64,000 nucleotides of DNA from Drechslerella dactyloides (GCA_020064725.1 JAGTWJ010000013.1:744001-808000); one strand, 5' to 3'. Numbered from the stretch's first letter, positions 48,635 to 61,646 are shown. The notes: a model not told the origin generated them from the sequence alone. Numbers and translations are program-made.

Positions 48635-50779
48635 TCAACTCACAGACATCGACTTGACCCGCCGCTTCTTCCGCTTCTTCTCCACCAGCTCCTCCCCTTC
48701 GCCCAGCACCACCGTCGACACGGCCGCGCTCGCCTTCCCCGCTGCGATGCGCACGCCGTCCGGGCCGAACAGCACCCCGCGCCTCTTCGACGCGTTGCCG
48801 TTATCGCTGCCGCTGCTGTCGACGCTCGTCATCGACGCGATGCTCGGCGACCGCCGGAGTCTCCGGCCGCCTAGCCACGCCGGCCACATTGGCGTCGAAA
48901 TTATGGACGACGTCGAGTTGACGCTCGACGGCGCCGTCGACAGCGCCTTGTCCGTGGCTGTGGACGTGGCTTTCGCATCGCCTGATGTGGCGGCGTCGGC
49001 CGGCAGTGGCGCCAGCTCGTCGCCATCATTATTATTAGTATTATTGTTACTGTTGTTCTTCTCGTCCTCGCTGTACCCGGGCGGTTCGACGGGCACGCTG
49101 GTCGTGGATTCCGCGCCCTCGCCGCTGTCAGCCTTGACCTCCCCGCCGTGACTGTACATCTCCAGCGCCTCGAGCACGTGCGGGATGACCAGCCGGTCGT
49201 TCTCCTGGCCCCATAGGAAATCCAGGTGTTCGTAATGCTCGATCCTTTTCGCGACAGTGTGCCGCGGCAGCTCGCGCATCATAACGTCGATGTCCACGAG
49301 ACTGTCGCTGCCGCCGTACACGAGCACGACCGGCGCGCTGATGTTCCGCGTCGGGAACCTGGCCACCTTGTAGAAGCTACGGCCGTACCCCCAGCCCATC
49401 GACAGCTGCAGGTCGTCATCGTACATCTGGAAGCTCTTGTTGCGGATGATCTGAAACCAGTGCACAAGCGCCTTGACGCTCGTCAGACTGTACAGGTGCG
49501 CGTACGCCGCGAGCTTCTGCTGCAGGCTAATGTTGCGCCCCGTCCAGTTGAACAGAAACTTGAGCGACTTATCGATCACGCTGACGAATATCGGCGGGTA
49601 CAGGATGCTCTGCCAGAACATCGTCGACGAAAGCAGCGACCGCCGACCGAAGAAGAGGAAGATGACGTCCGGCGAGGCCTTGACGAGTGCGTCGACGACC
49701 GAGTTGTACAGCCCCGGCGGGGACATGGCGGGTGCGAGCGCGACGAACACGTCAATGATCTCGTTGAGGTCCGGATGAATGCTTAAGGCTGAATGCATGG
49801 AATGGACGAGAAACACGGCCGGCAGGTTAGCTCCATCGGTTCGGCTAAACGGATAACTGCATGACGCAAGGGGTCGACGGGGCGAATTCCACATACCTGC
49901 AAACGCCTGCGCGGTTCCCTGGCTGAAGCCGACGTACGATATCGATGCCGCTTTCGTGGTCAGCAGAATGTACGAGATGGAATCCGGGATGTCGTGCATG
50001 GCGAATTCGTCAATGCTGAAGTTCCAGAAGGAGGTGTCCTGCGAGTTTGTATAGATGTTCTTCTTCGAGTATTTGTTTCCGCGGTTGTTCCCCAGCTTGC
50101 GGGCTGTTAGCGCGAGTTACGTTCGGAATGCTACAACAGATATCGAAATGCATACCCAGACGTCATAGCCTTGCTCCGCCAGCACGAACGGTAGGCACTT
50201 CTCCGGCTCGAGATTGCACACCCACACCTCGCTGTCCATCATGAGTCCGTGGTGCAGATAGACCACACCTCGCTTCTTCCGTCCTTCCTCGCCTCTCTTC
50301 GGCTTTTCCTCGTCCTTGGCGCGCGGGATGCGGTGCAGTCCGAGCAGATAGCCGTCCTTGGTCTGCACGATGTGCTCCTCGGCGGTATACCCCCATATCG
50401 CACACATCTCGATGAACCCGTCGGCATCACGGATCTCCTTGACCTTGGACTGTGCGGATTTGATGTCGGCATGGTTCTTCTGCGTCGACGGCAGGATCTT
50501 GAATATTTTGCGGGAGCGGTCGTAGAAAAAGTTGAGGATGGGCCCCGGCAGCGAGATCGTGATGGCGCGGATGACAAACTCGAGCGACAGCAGGACGAAG
50601 GACAGTATCAGGGCAATGTACTCGCGAAAGTACAGCCGGCCGACGAGCGGCATCCGAGCCATGGCGGCGTCGGTGTCCGAAACCCGGTCGGAGAAACAGT
50701 AGTTTCGCTTCAGACCCGGTTGGAAGGGTTGCTGAGAGGTCTGCCGACGGTGAAGCGAGTAGACTGGCGGGTTGAACAT
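48635..50779 (-). CDS. membrane-anchored steryl ester hydrolase / lipase, Yeh/Tgl1-like (658 aa)
   Basis: Three exons, 50779-50156, 50095-49897 and 49788-48635, in frame; 658 residues. One membrane helix lies at about 54-78. The alpha/beta-hydrolase domain follows: HHGLMMDSEVWV near the oxyanion region, WLGNNRGNKYS, nucleophile Ser266 in GFSQGT, the acid in GGSDSLVD (about 435) and His in HYEHLDFLWG (about 462). This is the layout of the acid-lipase family that includes yeast Yeh1, Yeh2 and Tgl1, which release sterols and fatty acids from steryl esters at lipid droplets or the plasma membrane. The C-terminal about 180 residues are Ser/Asn/Asp-rich and end in a Lys/Arg cluster. The acceptor of intron 1 is AAG rather than the nearby CAG, because only AAG keeps the WLGNNRGN motif. 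Substrate is inferred from family. Confidence 0.88.
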
Positions 50780-52262
50780 GTTTTATGTCAGTCAGCGTTC
50801 GTCCAGCTCAACTGCCGTGTGACCGATCCGAAACGCTGCCGTCTACACCGACGTGCAGCACATCACGAAGCCCGCGGACGGTCATCTGAGGCGTCCGGCA
50901 GGCTTTATAAGCTGCGCAACGGGATACAAGCAGGAAAAACGAGCAGATAGCTACTCGAGCTAGCAGGCGAGCATGCATGCATGCAGGCAGGCAGCTGAGA
51001 GATACAGAGATGGAGAAAGAAGAGCTTGCTGGATGCAAGAGCAGCAGCAGCAGCGAACCCACTGCAGCTCGATGGGCTAATTGGCACTTACAGGCTTAGT
51101 AGCTCCAGCCAGAGCAAACCGCTCCACTCTTGTGTCCGGGGTAAGCAGTGTTGGCGAAGGGCGCTAACGGCAGTCACGCCGGCATCAACAGGAAATGTGT
51201 GCTAGCAAGGGCAGCTCGTATGCAGGGTGCTGCTGATCGAGTGAATGGAGAAGAAGAACTCGTACTTGTTACGTGTGCGTGTGATGGGGGATGGGATGCA
51301 GGATGGTAAGTAGTCTGCCTGTTCTGTTCAAGGTTTAAACTCTGTGTGGCCGTGGGCGAATTCCGGCCGGGACGCCGAATCGACGGGCTGGCAGGCTGCT
51401 GCTAGCGAGAATCAGGAATGAGAGTATCAGCCAACTGGTCGATGCCTGCACGAGCTCCCATTATCGCTGGCACAATGCACGCGAGTAAGTTCGGGGATTG
51501 AAGATGATCTAGTCGCTGTCTGGACGTGTGTAGTAGTGCCGTGCTGCTGTGCGACTGAGGGCCCGTCCGTCCGTCCAAAGGCGACTGGATGGAATCAGAG
51601 TTCGGATTCGGCTGGGGCGAACGCAATCGTCAGTGCGGCGTGGGAGGATTAGGCGATGATGGCGGTGCTACGCTGACATGTGAAGATGCATCCGCTCCCA
51701 TGTCGTCGGCGTGCATGCGTGCGTACGTGCGTAACGACGGATCGATCGAGCAAAGGTGTTTAAAAGGGAGAAGCCCTCGCAATTGACCGGGGCGAGCGGC
51801 CGTTTATAAGAGTCCTTACTTAGCATTGCCGCCGGCGGCCGGCTGCGCAGCGTGAGCGTGGTGAGCGAGCGAGCGAGGCCCAACAGGATTCGGAATCGAG
51901 TCCGGCGGCAACTGCAATTGGCTGGCTGCTTCCTTGGTTACATGACATGTTGAACTTCTCTCTTACGTGACAGGGACCACGTTGGTTCGCATGGCTGGCT
52001 GCAGTGCGTGTTTGCCTGCTCGGCCTCGCTTCGGCGCCGGAACAGCGAGAGCGGACGTGGAATTCCATTTGGTCCAGCTAGTCTGGTCTCGTTTGCCTGC
52101 GATAGGCTCTGGCGTGCATGGGCTATTCCTAATTATCACAAAGTCACTTGGCACACCCGGTTCCACGTTGCGGGTCAGCAATGCGAGAGACTCCGCATTG
52201 CCCGTTGCATCCTTCCATTCGTCTCGAATTCCGTCATCCTGCGGCCTGGGCCTGCTTCTATT
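50780..52262. other. intergenic region upstream of the lipase gene
   Basis: 1.5 kb, containing the promoter of the lipase gene and the 3' flank of vps34. It is rich in TGCATG, GCAGG and CGAG short motifs. No coding frame is supported. Confidence 0.55.
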
Positions 52263-55200
52263 CTACGACTTCCAGTACTGCGTGATGTTGTGCATCCGGT
52301 CAATCACAATCGGGAACAGCGCGTTCAAACTCTCCCCGATAAGCACCTCAAACCGCCCAATCGCTTCTTCCTCGCCAATCTCCAGCCAGAACTTCTCCTG
52401 CACCTTTAGCACCGCCGTGTCCGGCTCCCGCTCCACGTCTGGGATCCCCGCATCCACCATCAGCGTCCACAGATTCAGTATCAGGTTTGCGCTCTTCCGC
52501 AGTATCGTGAACGACGTGAAACAGTACGACTTGAACAGCTTGAAGTGCATGCTGTCGATGCCCCCCATCCCGTCCACCATCTCTCGGCACAGCTTCATCT
52601 GCGGCGCAAATATCTTGGGATCGTGCCCCAGGATGAACCCAAAGTCCGCGTGGAAAAAGTGTCCATCGGGCGTGACCAACAAGTTGTCGAGATGCCGGTC
52701 GCCGACGCCCAGTATATACGTGATCACGCAGTACCCCGCGCAGCTCTTCACGTAATTGTCCATCACCTCGGCCTTCACACCCTCTCGTGCCGACGGATCC
52801 GGGTGGTGGTGCTTCAGGAATTCTAGAATCGTCTTGTACTCCCTCGCAATCGCCGCAATCGACTTGCTCGCAACAAACTGTATCATCCCGCTGATCGGGC
52901 TGGTTGCGAGAATTCGGTACGGCGACAGCTTAAGATCCAGATTCTCCTTCTGCAGCAACTGGTCCATCAGCGTGAACGTCTGTATCACGAGCTGATCCTG
53001 CCGCAAGTCGTCGCCATTTTTGAACAAGATCGGATACTTGCCGCCGTCCGCCGTCTTGAACGTGAGCATAAGTGGCGACAGCGTCGACTTGAAAACGTTT
53101 GATTCACCTGGTTATCGCAATTCCGTCAGCCACCGAAACAGACGTGGAGCGGTCTCGTCTCGCATCCAAACTAAAACACGTATGATAATGGGGTCAGGAG
53201 TGGCTTGTGTTTTACCCGCAATCATGCCCACGGCCACAACGCTGGGATCCAGCGGCAGCGGCAGAGGCTCAAAGTGCAGCAGCCCGTGCGCGGGATCCGA
53301 GATGTACGACTTGAGGTGCTCGATCTTCTTTTCCCGCTTGACCTTCATATCTCGTATCTCTATCGCCAGCGTATTGAACGTCTTGTTGAGCTGTGCCTGT
53401 CGCGCCAACATGCTCCGCTTCGGCCGTTCCGGTGCTTCCGTTGCCTAACGCCCACATCTGTCATTTAATACCCGACCACACTGGTTTTGCCTAATCGATC
53501 GTGGACACCTACGGCTTCAAGCTGGTGCATAAACTCAAACACCACCCGCTCGTACAGCTTCTTGTGCCGCTTGAACTCCATCTCTACCGCGAGATACCAG
53601 TACAATAGCGACCCCAACGTCTCATTCTCCGACGCTCGGGTGACCAGGAATTGCGCTAGGCTCGACTCTGAGTTGTTATCACCAGACTGCACCCGCTCGA
53701 ACTTGAGCGCTTGCACCAGCTGCAGTAAATATAGTACCAGTTCCTGAGAAACACGTCAGTATCAACACTGAGTGATATGTGTGAGGAAGGGCATCGTACG
53801 TTGTCGTCTGCTTTTTTAAGGCGGGCGACGGCATAGGTCCGGACCGCGTGATTTGTAAATGCCGGCCCGAGAAGCTCCAAAGCATCGTCTACGTCCACCT
53901 CCGCCCACTTTGGCAGAAGCTCCAAGACCTGCCGGACTTCGCGAGAGTCTACCCATACCACCGACTTGAGGAATTTCGTGAGAGCCTAGTATGCCGCTTC
54001 GTAAGCTAACTAGCTGAAATGATAAAAGAGGATGCCCCTCCTTACCCGTTTATCTCGTGTTAGATAGTATCTGAACTTCCAGATCAGATTCTTTTCGTCC
54101 GGATTCAATTCATGCGTAGGCGGGTATTTCAGAATATCGTTTAGTTGGTCGCGTATCCGAGCGTTCGGCTTCAGGTCTCGATCGCTCGGTCCGTTCCTCT
54201 GACTCCGCACCAAGTTCATATGTTTCAACTCCGCTGGGTTGTCCTTCTCTCTCGCCGCCTCGGGATCGTACACCCGTATCATCCCACCGTCGACCGGTGC
54301 AGGTATCGGCTCGCCGGGAATGCTGCCCGCTGCGACCGCTGTCTGCCCCGTTGTCACCGACGCGTGACTGGTGCTGCTAGCTGTCGGCGTAGCGATCCCA
54401 TTCTCCGCGGCGCTGGCAGCGGCCTCAGCTAACGCTGCGATGGTCGGGTACTCAAAGTCGCAGAAGACGACGGGGAAGTCAAATCGCGGGAAGTCGACGT
54501 AGAGGAAGTGCTCGGTGGTGCGTTTGATGGTCCGTTTTTGGATCTGTTCGATCTGGCGGAAGGCGAGGTTGTCCAGCCATTCTATCCGGGGTATCTCCCC
54601 GGATTCGTGCTTCTTGATTTGCTATTCCCACCCTATTAGCTTATGCGTAAACGTGTAAACAAGAGAGTATGAGAGATATACCTTTTCCAGACGGTCCATC
54701 TCGTCGTTGCTCTCGACTGTGCTGTCCGTAGCGGTATCGGTCCGCCCGTCGGACTCGACGTCCAGCCATAACTTTAGCTTCTGCCGGCCTTTCTTCAGCG
54801 TTCTAAAGCCCCTGTCAGCTGCCCTGATCATCCCTGACAGTATTCAGTCGATGCCAATGTGTTAACTAACCCGTCCGTATCGAACAGCTTGACAGTCGTC
54901 CCGCCGTACGGCACTTCTTTATCCGGTCCGCCTAGATCCCATATTGTGATCGCTAGCTGCGCTGAGCGCGGTATATCACAGTACCGTACGGGCAACGTGA
55001 GCCATTCCTTCCATCTATCCCAACCAGCACAACGTCAGCCTCTAGCTCTCATGAATCCTCTGTCCAATTCGTCCGCATCGGTTTAGGAAAACGATCAAGT
55101 ATCGAGTGTTGCTAGAACCGGGACCGTGGATTGCACATACGTCCTCGAAGCCTTGAAGGACTTATACGCCGTCTGAACCGGCACCCCGAGCGGCTTGTTG

Positions 55201-55609
55201 TCGCCGTAGACTTGTGCCGAGATGTAGAGGTCCGAGACGGGACTATACCGTACCGCCAACGTTAGCCGTAACCCCCACGAAATAAAAGTTTCCCCGCCAT
55301 CATTACCTCAGATTCGACCCAACAAACTTAAGCTCCGGGTTCTTCAACAGCTGAGAGTACGGTATCGCCGGCTTCTGTCCCTCGAGGTTCTGTCTTTACG
55401 GTAGGACTCAAGTTAGCTCTATCGTTCGCGGTAACATTCGCTGTGTTGCAGTTCGGTCCAAGCTGCGGCCGGAGCTTACATTCGGACGCAGACGTTGAGC
55501 TTCAGCTGTTTCGAGGTGGCAAAGGTAAAGGGCTCCTGGAGGATATAGATATTAGCTCGAGGCCCTGAGAACAGCCAGACGGGTATACGGCGAGGCAGGC
55601 AGGTACCAT
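52263..55609 (-). CDS. vps34: phosphatidylinositol 3-kinase Vps34 (862 aa)
   Basis: Eleven exons: 55609-55607, 55535-55480, 55393-55307, 55242-55141, 55014-54871, 54811-54682, 54621-54046, 53985-53800, 53743-53513, 53444-53216 and 53107-52263. All phases agree; 862 residues, close to yeast Vps34 (875). Domains: C2 (about 1-250), helical PIK domain (about 300-510) and kinase, with the GDRHLDN catalytic loop (Asp718), DFG (736-738) and the conserved end of the family (MHNITQYWKS here). It makes PI3P on endosomes and pre-autophagosomal membranes, with Vps15, for vacuolar sorting and autophagy. The first coding exon is just the ATG: the next exon begins at EPFTFATSKQ, and fungal homologues begin with M then E/D-P. 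Intron 2 uses an AAAG acceptor. An Ala/Ser/Thr-rich stretch lies between the C2 and PIK domains. Confidence 0.92.
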
Positions 55610-55960
55610 GTAGCTAGAAGCCGGGGATCGGGCGATAGAGAGAACAGTAGCTTCTGTGTGGTTGCGACAAACTGCACGGCGGGCGCGATCGATCGCAGAT
55701 GTTTGTTACGTCTCGCCAAGGCGGAGGCCAGCTGGCTTGGTACCTGCGCGGATGATAAGGTTCGCGTAATTTGAGCCAGATGCGTCTACACGGGCACGTG
55801 AAGCATGGATACGGAGGACTCTGTGTGATTGTGGTTATGACATCTTGTCATCTGCTCTTATATGGTACATGTACAAGTAAGACGTGGTATCATGGTGGAA
55901 ATCTCCCAGCTATGCAAATCACATGAGGACTATCGTCACGTCCAGAACCGCTCGCTGTCA
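55610..55960. other. intergenic region between vps34 and cwc24
   Basis: 351 bases separating two minus-strand genes in tandem: 5' leader and promoter of vps34 and 3' end of cwc24. No other feature seen. Confidence 0.6.
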
Positions 55961-56971
55961 CTACTCTTCAATCGTGATGCCCGAACTTTCGACCGCCTCG
56001 TCACCTCCGTCTTCTCCCTCAGCTTCCTTCTTCGCCTTCTGCCTCTCCTTCTTCCGATCCAACTTCTTCTGTAGATTCTTTGCCGAGTTGAATATCCCGT
56101 TCGTGCCCGCCCCACAGATCGCGCAGCTCGGGCTCTTCCGGTACCTCTGCAATGCGCACTTCTCGCAAAAGTAATGCCCACACTTGGTTACGATGGGCAC
56201 CTTGTATTCGCCCTTGCAGATGACGCATGCGAAAGGTATATTCGCAAGTTCCGGATCGGAGTCCTCACCGTCGCCCTCTTTCTTCTCGTTCGGCTTCCCA
56301 GTCTTGCCCGAATCCCAGTCTTGATCGAGCTGCCAGCCCTGTTTGTAGTCTTCGCGGGCGTGTAGGAACTTGCAGGTGTCGCCGAAGCCGCAGAATCCGG
56401 TCTTCTTGTAGTCCTTGCAGACGTCGGGCGCGAAGTCTACTGTGACGACCTGCCGGACGTTGGTGGGCGCCTTTACGGGACCCATCTTGCCCTTGTTTTG
56501 TATCGAGTCGGGGTTCTTCTTGATGAAGGACTTGTAAGCGGAGGGTCCGCGGTAAACCCCGTCGTCTCCGGCTGGTTCCTCCGGATTTGTAGGCTTCGAC
56601 CGCTTGCGGATGAGATATTCTTCCTCGTTCTCATTATGCCAATTGGACCGCTTGGTGGCATCTTCGGATTGACTGATCGTGGTAGAACGGTCGGCGGTGT
56701 ATGTCGGCTGGCTGGAAAGCTGCGGTTCTGTAGGGGCGTCGGCGGGCTTTATAGAGGAGGAAGCGGAGACGATATGCTTTGTCTTTCGACGCTTCGATGG
56801 CAGCTTCGCGCCGGTCTCGTCAGTCGAAGAGTAGTCGCTATCTGAATCCGAGTTCGCTGGAGGAGGTGTCGGTGCTCGTTTTCGAAGATTCGCGCGGCCA
56901 CCTTTGCGCCGGAAGAAGGTTACGGGGACTTCAGCTGGAGGAGCGAGGGTGGCATCTGGAAGGTCCGCCAT
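55961..56971 (-). CDS. cwc24: pre-mRNA splicing factor Cwc24 (336 aa)
   Basis: Intronless frame of 336 residues. A basic/Ser-rich N-terminal half includes YRGPSAYKSFI; it is followed by a CCCH zinc finger (C-x8-C-x5-C-x3-H, residues 185-204) and a C3HC4 RING finger (249-286). This CCCH-RING pair is diagnostic for Cwc24/RNF113. Cwc24 joins the activated spliceosome around Prp2 action and contacts the 5' splice site; the RING may give ubiquitin-ligase activity. The acidic C-terminus (EGEDGGDEAVE) is normal for fungal members. Lack of introns is notable because almost all neighbours are split. Confidence 0.95.
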   Translation of the reverse strand: MADLPDATLAPPAEVPVTFFRRKGGRANLRKRAPTPPPANSDSDSDYSSTDETGAKLPSKRRKTKHIVSASSSIKPADAPTEPQLSSQPTYTADRSTTISQSEDATKRSNWHNENEEEYLIRKRSKPTNPEEPAGDDGVYRGPSAYKSFIKKNPDSIQNKGKMGPVKAPTNVRQVVTVDFAPDVCKDYKKTGFCGFGDTCKFLHAREDYKQGWQLDQDWDSGKTGKPNEKKEGDGEDSDPELANIPFACVICKGEYKVPIVTKCGHYFCEKCALQRYRKSPSCAICGAGTNGIFNSAKNLQKKLDRKKERQKAKKEAEGEDGGDEAVESSGITIEE

Positions 56972-58022
56972 TGTAGAGCTTCAGGGTATGATATCTCGTA
57001 TATGCCTGGTGTGATCCAATGGAGGAAGATGAGAGATAGAAGGGATGCTGCCTTGCTCAATGGTTGTGAAGATGAAGTAGCCGGTGGCGACAGTTGGACG
57101 ATTGGTCATCTCGAATGTCGAATTGAAGTATGTTAGTCAGCAGCTCTCTCACAACACACAGCCGAAATACAACACGGGTATCACCAGACGACACGCGACC
57201 AGCAGCCTCATTAGACGCATCTTGAAAGCTCTGCGATACTACATCATCGAAGTCTTCGAGGAATGATACCGAAATCTCCTCAGTATACGCCTGACTATAA
57301 TTCAGAGCTCAGCCTAGCGGCTGTGACGTTCACAAAGATTCAACCAGCTGTTGCGTGTTGTTTGGTACTATCTTCCCTGTCCGATCCCATGCAGGATCTG
57401 TTGTCCAGCGCCACCTTAATGGTCCAGCGCTGCGTGGTCGTACCACAGGCCAGGCCACGGGCAAGGACTGCAAATTCACCCTGCTATTATGCACAGGTAC
57501 ATTAGCCTCGAAGCCAGGCGCTGTAGTGGTTGAAATAACTGGGCTCCGGTAGGGTGCAAAACGACAGACAAAGATATATTTCCTGCAACGGCATGTCGCT
57601 ATACAGCCACCTACGTGCAGACGGAGAAATATATATCTCGCTCCACATATGCACCAGCGGAAAGGTAGTTGTATAGTCAGACGGGGCCTCGAAGAACGCC
57701 TACAACCAAGACAATACGCTTATGAATCTAGACGACGCGATGAGCATTGGCATGAGCATCGCAGCACATTGAAGCCTTACCAGAACCAAGGATCGGTTTG
57801 ATTGTCTCCTTACGTTACACGATATATAATTTCAGATCCGGTCCGAGCTCCCTCCCATCCTTGAAATTCACAGTTTTCCCCTTACAATTTTCCACGGCAT
57901 CCATCGATTTGTGAGATCGATCAGAGCACACCATTCTTACCCTTTCTCGAGCGCCTAGCTCACGAGACGTATTGCCCAGGTGCACGTATCCGACTCAGCC
58001 ACGTTCGCCGGAAACAATAGTC
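56972..58022. other. shared upstream region of cwc24 and the NACHT-TPR gene
   Basis: 1.05 kb between divergently read genes. No coding frame is supported. It should hold both promoters. Confidence 0.55.
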
Positions 58023-61000
58023 ATGACTGTTCACCAATCGGCTTCGGTCCACCATGTCACAGATCCTATGGAAAATGCTTGCTCGAGATTCAAAGACTTC
58101 CTAAGACTCAAGGGCAAACAGCCAAGCTTCACGACCCTGGAAGCTCTCCAGCTTCAGGTCCGGCAATTGGAGTTCAAACAACGAGGATCCAGTACAACGC
58201 TGAAGATTGGGAGAAGTGTCGACCCTATCCTAAAGTTCCTTCGAACGCACTCCGATGCGTTCGACACGATGGTGCAAGCAAATCCATATCCGGCGGCCCT
58301 TGTATGGGGAACCTTCAAGATTCTTCTAAACGTAAGAAGTCCGATTCACTTTGCCACGTTAACGTCAGGTCAATGTTATGACTACCATGCGTTCATGTCG
58401 TGCGACTGAGGCATATCACGCTCGTATCGGTAGAGCTTGCGTGGCTGTGCTCCTTTCAAACTCATGGATGAAGCATGACGTAGTATACATCTCATACCTA
58501 TCGATTGCCCGCTAAAACAGCCTTGTATATGCACGCTGTAGGTGGCTTGGTATCATTTTCATTACTTTGAAAATTTGATGAAAATGCTGGAGGAAATTGG
58601 CGAGGGTCTCCCAATATACCGAGAGTACGAGGCGATCCTTGATTTGGTCCCGGAATCTCGGAAGACCCTTGCAGACGTGTACTATGATATACTGGTTTTC
58701 CTGTACCAGGCATACAAAGTTTACAAGAAACGACGTACGATATTCTTCCACACATGAGCACATCTCGCAAAAAAGCTATATATACTCGTGAGATCGATAA
58801 TGAATCTTCGCTGATATAAATACGTGCAGGTTCTCTCATGCTTTGCCACAACCTCTGGAAAACATTTCAAGCAGACTTTGGAGATACCACCAGCAAATTC
58901 GATCATCACAAACAAATTCTCCAGAAATACGTTGAGCTGACAACCGCAATGCGGGTCAAAGATATTCATTCGGGAGTGCGAGAAGTGCAAGCCGGGGTTA
59001 AAAAGGTCGAAGAGGGAATGAAAAGGGTTGAAGCGGTGATTCAGAACAACCAATCAAAGGTCAATGTGGACATTCAAATTTTATCTCAATCAAAGGTACG
59101 AGTCTCAATTCATGATATGCATCAAACCGGTCTATAACTAATTATTCTATCAGATACAGCCCGCCAGCTTGGATCAGCGAAAGTCTATAATGAAGTGGAT
59201 TTCGAGTAGCGATCCTCAGATGGACTCCGCTCGAGCCTCTCGTGGTCGTGTCGAGGCGTCTGGCCAATGGCTTCTCGGACAAAATAATGAACACAGCGCC
59301 ATTTTCAAGTCATGGCTCGATTCGACGGATAAGAAGATTTTACGGATCGTTGGGCGTCCTGGATCAGGGAAGACCGTTTTGAGCACGGCCATCATCGAAC
59401 ATCTGCAACAACAGCACGCCTACCGTGAGACTGCCAAACCTAGTACTGCAGTTTGCACAACATACTTCTTCTGCTCCAAGTCGAACCAAGGTCAGGACTT
59501 TCAGTCCGTCCTTGCAGGGCTCATGAAACAAATACTGGTTCAACTCCCGGAATTACCGCAGTGTGTCGTCGACTGCTTTCAGATATCTTCCGGGAACAAC
59601 AGGAATACACTCACAATAGCTGACAGCCCGGAAAAGCTCTTCGAGGAGATATCTCATTTGTTCAAGAAGCTCTACCTGGTCATCGATGGCTTGGATGAGT
59701 TGTCGGAGCCTGGGGAGGCGGTGAAACAGTTGCTTCAGCACACAAATCATCTCCCAAACGTCCGCACAGTTCTCCTGAGCCGAGACATATCCACGATCAA
59801 CTGTCGACTGTTGTCATATCCCGTCATCAAGCTGGATGGTAGGAACACGGGCCAAGATATCGACAGATACCTCAATGAACAGCTTGATGATCTGAGATTG
59901 GAAGATGAAGAAGTGGAAATATCTCCCGAGGTGCGGGACATGCTTTCTAAAAAAGCAGATGGAATGTTCCTCTGGGTGAAATATATGATGTCATCCCTCA
60001 GAAGTGCCACGAGCTTGGAAGGCATCGTGGAGAAAATATCCGAAATGCCAAAGGACCTGGATGAGTTTTACGACTCTATTCTCCTCAAGCTGGCACGCAC
60101 GTCTGAAGAGCTGCATGGTCTAGCTAAAAGAGTAATCATGCTCATGTGTGCGGCGTCCCGTCCTCTAAAGTGGGAAGAGCTCGCATGCATGCTCAGTACA
60201 GATGGGAATGAGGAAGAAGGCAAGATCATCAAATATAAATCGAGGATCCTGACTGCTTGTAGCCCTCTGATTGAAAACTCGACAGAGACTAACGAGTTCA
60301 GATTCGCCCATGCGTCGGTCATGGAATACTTCCTGAACCCCAAATCCAAGCGATCACAAGCTTTGCAGTTGGGATTTGCATTTCGGGAAATTGATGCGCA
60401 GACGGAGATCGCGTTCGTATGCCTTAACTATCTACTCGGCCTGGACCCAAGATCTCAGAATGAGGAAGCAAAAGCAAAGCAGCCTTTTCTAGAATATGCC
60501 GAAACATTCTGGGGCTATCATATAATTCGTTCTGAATACAGTGACGAGCTCTCAGGAAAAATGCGCGACTACCTTTCGATCAAGCCAAGACGCTCGAAGT
60601 GGATGGCGAGGCAGCTCTTTAGAGAGTCCTCAGGGTTTCCGCTACAGCATCTCATTGCAACTCAGAAGCAGCTTCATCGATGGGACGTTGGTCTGAAAAG
60701 TGCTTCTAGCAAAGATCGTCTCGACTGGATACAAGATGTTGCCCAGATTCTCGTCGACATTGACACCTCGGAGAACGGCCAGCATACGACGGCACCCAGT
60801 GATAACAATGCTTCCGCGCCCGGGAGGCTCCGAATTACATACTTTGAAAAGCTTATGGTAATTCGGGATCTTTCTCGAGAATACACGATTCGTCAGAGGC
60901 TTGGGGAAGGCGAACAGTGGATGACCGAAGCTCTCACGAGGAAGCAAGCAGAGTTTGGCGAGGAACACATCTCCACCGTTTGGCTGCTGAACAGTCTCGG

Positions 61001-61646
61001 AATCATATACGACCAACAACACAGAGTCACGCTCTCTGCACAAACCCACGAGAGGGCCCTCCGTATACAGGAAAAAAATCTTGGTCCGATGCACCTAGAG
61101 ACTGTATGGACTGTCAATGAACTCGGTAGGGTATACAGACACCTCAAAAGATACGATGATGCGATTGCGATGCATGAGAGGGCGTACGAAGCACTCAAAG
61201 CGCAACTTCCCGGAGACGAGCTGCAAATTGCGTGGACATTAAACACGCTAGCCCGCGCCTACCGCAAAAATGGGTCGACCACGAAGGCTTTGGAGTGCCA
61301 CGAAGAAGCTACAGATATCCAACGAAGGTTGCTTGGAGAAGATCACCCCCACTTTCTATGGTCGATTGCGGACATGGGCCGTTGTCACAGAGACAAGGGT
61401 GAGCTATCTGAGAGCATTTCCTATCATCGCCGATGTCTCGAAGGCCGAAAGCGAGTGCTAGGTCTTGACCACGCCGATACACTTTGGGCCATGAATGATT
61501 TGGGCCTGGTGCTGTCGGAATGTGGCAAGCTGCACGAGGCGAATCAGCTACATCAGCAAGCAGTCGAAGGTCAGATCAAGCTCCTTGGAGAAAGCCACCC
61601 TCATACGTTATGGAGTCAGGATCAAATCAGGAAATTGCAATTTTAG
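58023..61646 (+). CDS. NACHT-TPR STAND protein, fungal NLR-like (1086 aa)
   Basis: Four exons, 58023-58331, 58542-58734, 58830-59095 and 59154-61646, in frame; 1086 residues. The N-terminal about 170 residues are helical, with NPYPAALVWGTFKILL, resembling the helical domain of unknown function (DUF7708-like) found before fungal NACHT domains. A short amphipathic coiled coil (about 225-245) follows. The NACHT ATPase has Walker A GRPGSGKT (323-330), Walker B LYLVIDGLDEL (about 429-439) and a VLLSRD sensor. The last about 250 residues form six TPR units of about 42 residues, each with a T/A-x-x-W-type motif (TVW, TLW, IAW, FLW). Such proteins work as nucleotide-switch sensors in non-self recognition or programmed cell death, the TPRs being the likely sensing part. 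What it recognises is not known. A downstream start at Met16 (58068) is possible. Confidence 0.88.
60895..61646 (+). repeat. six tandem 42-codon TPR units with a conserved Trp
   Basis: Units repeat about every 126 bases and share the pattern H-x-x-T-x-W-x-x-x-x-L-G near the start of helix A and an HERA/HRRC/HQQA-type helix B. Units are clearly diverged in protein sequence, so they do not look like a recently homogenised, fast-turnover array. Confidence 0.85.
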
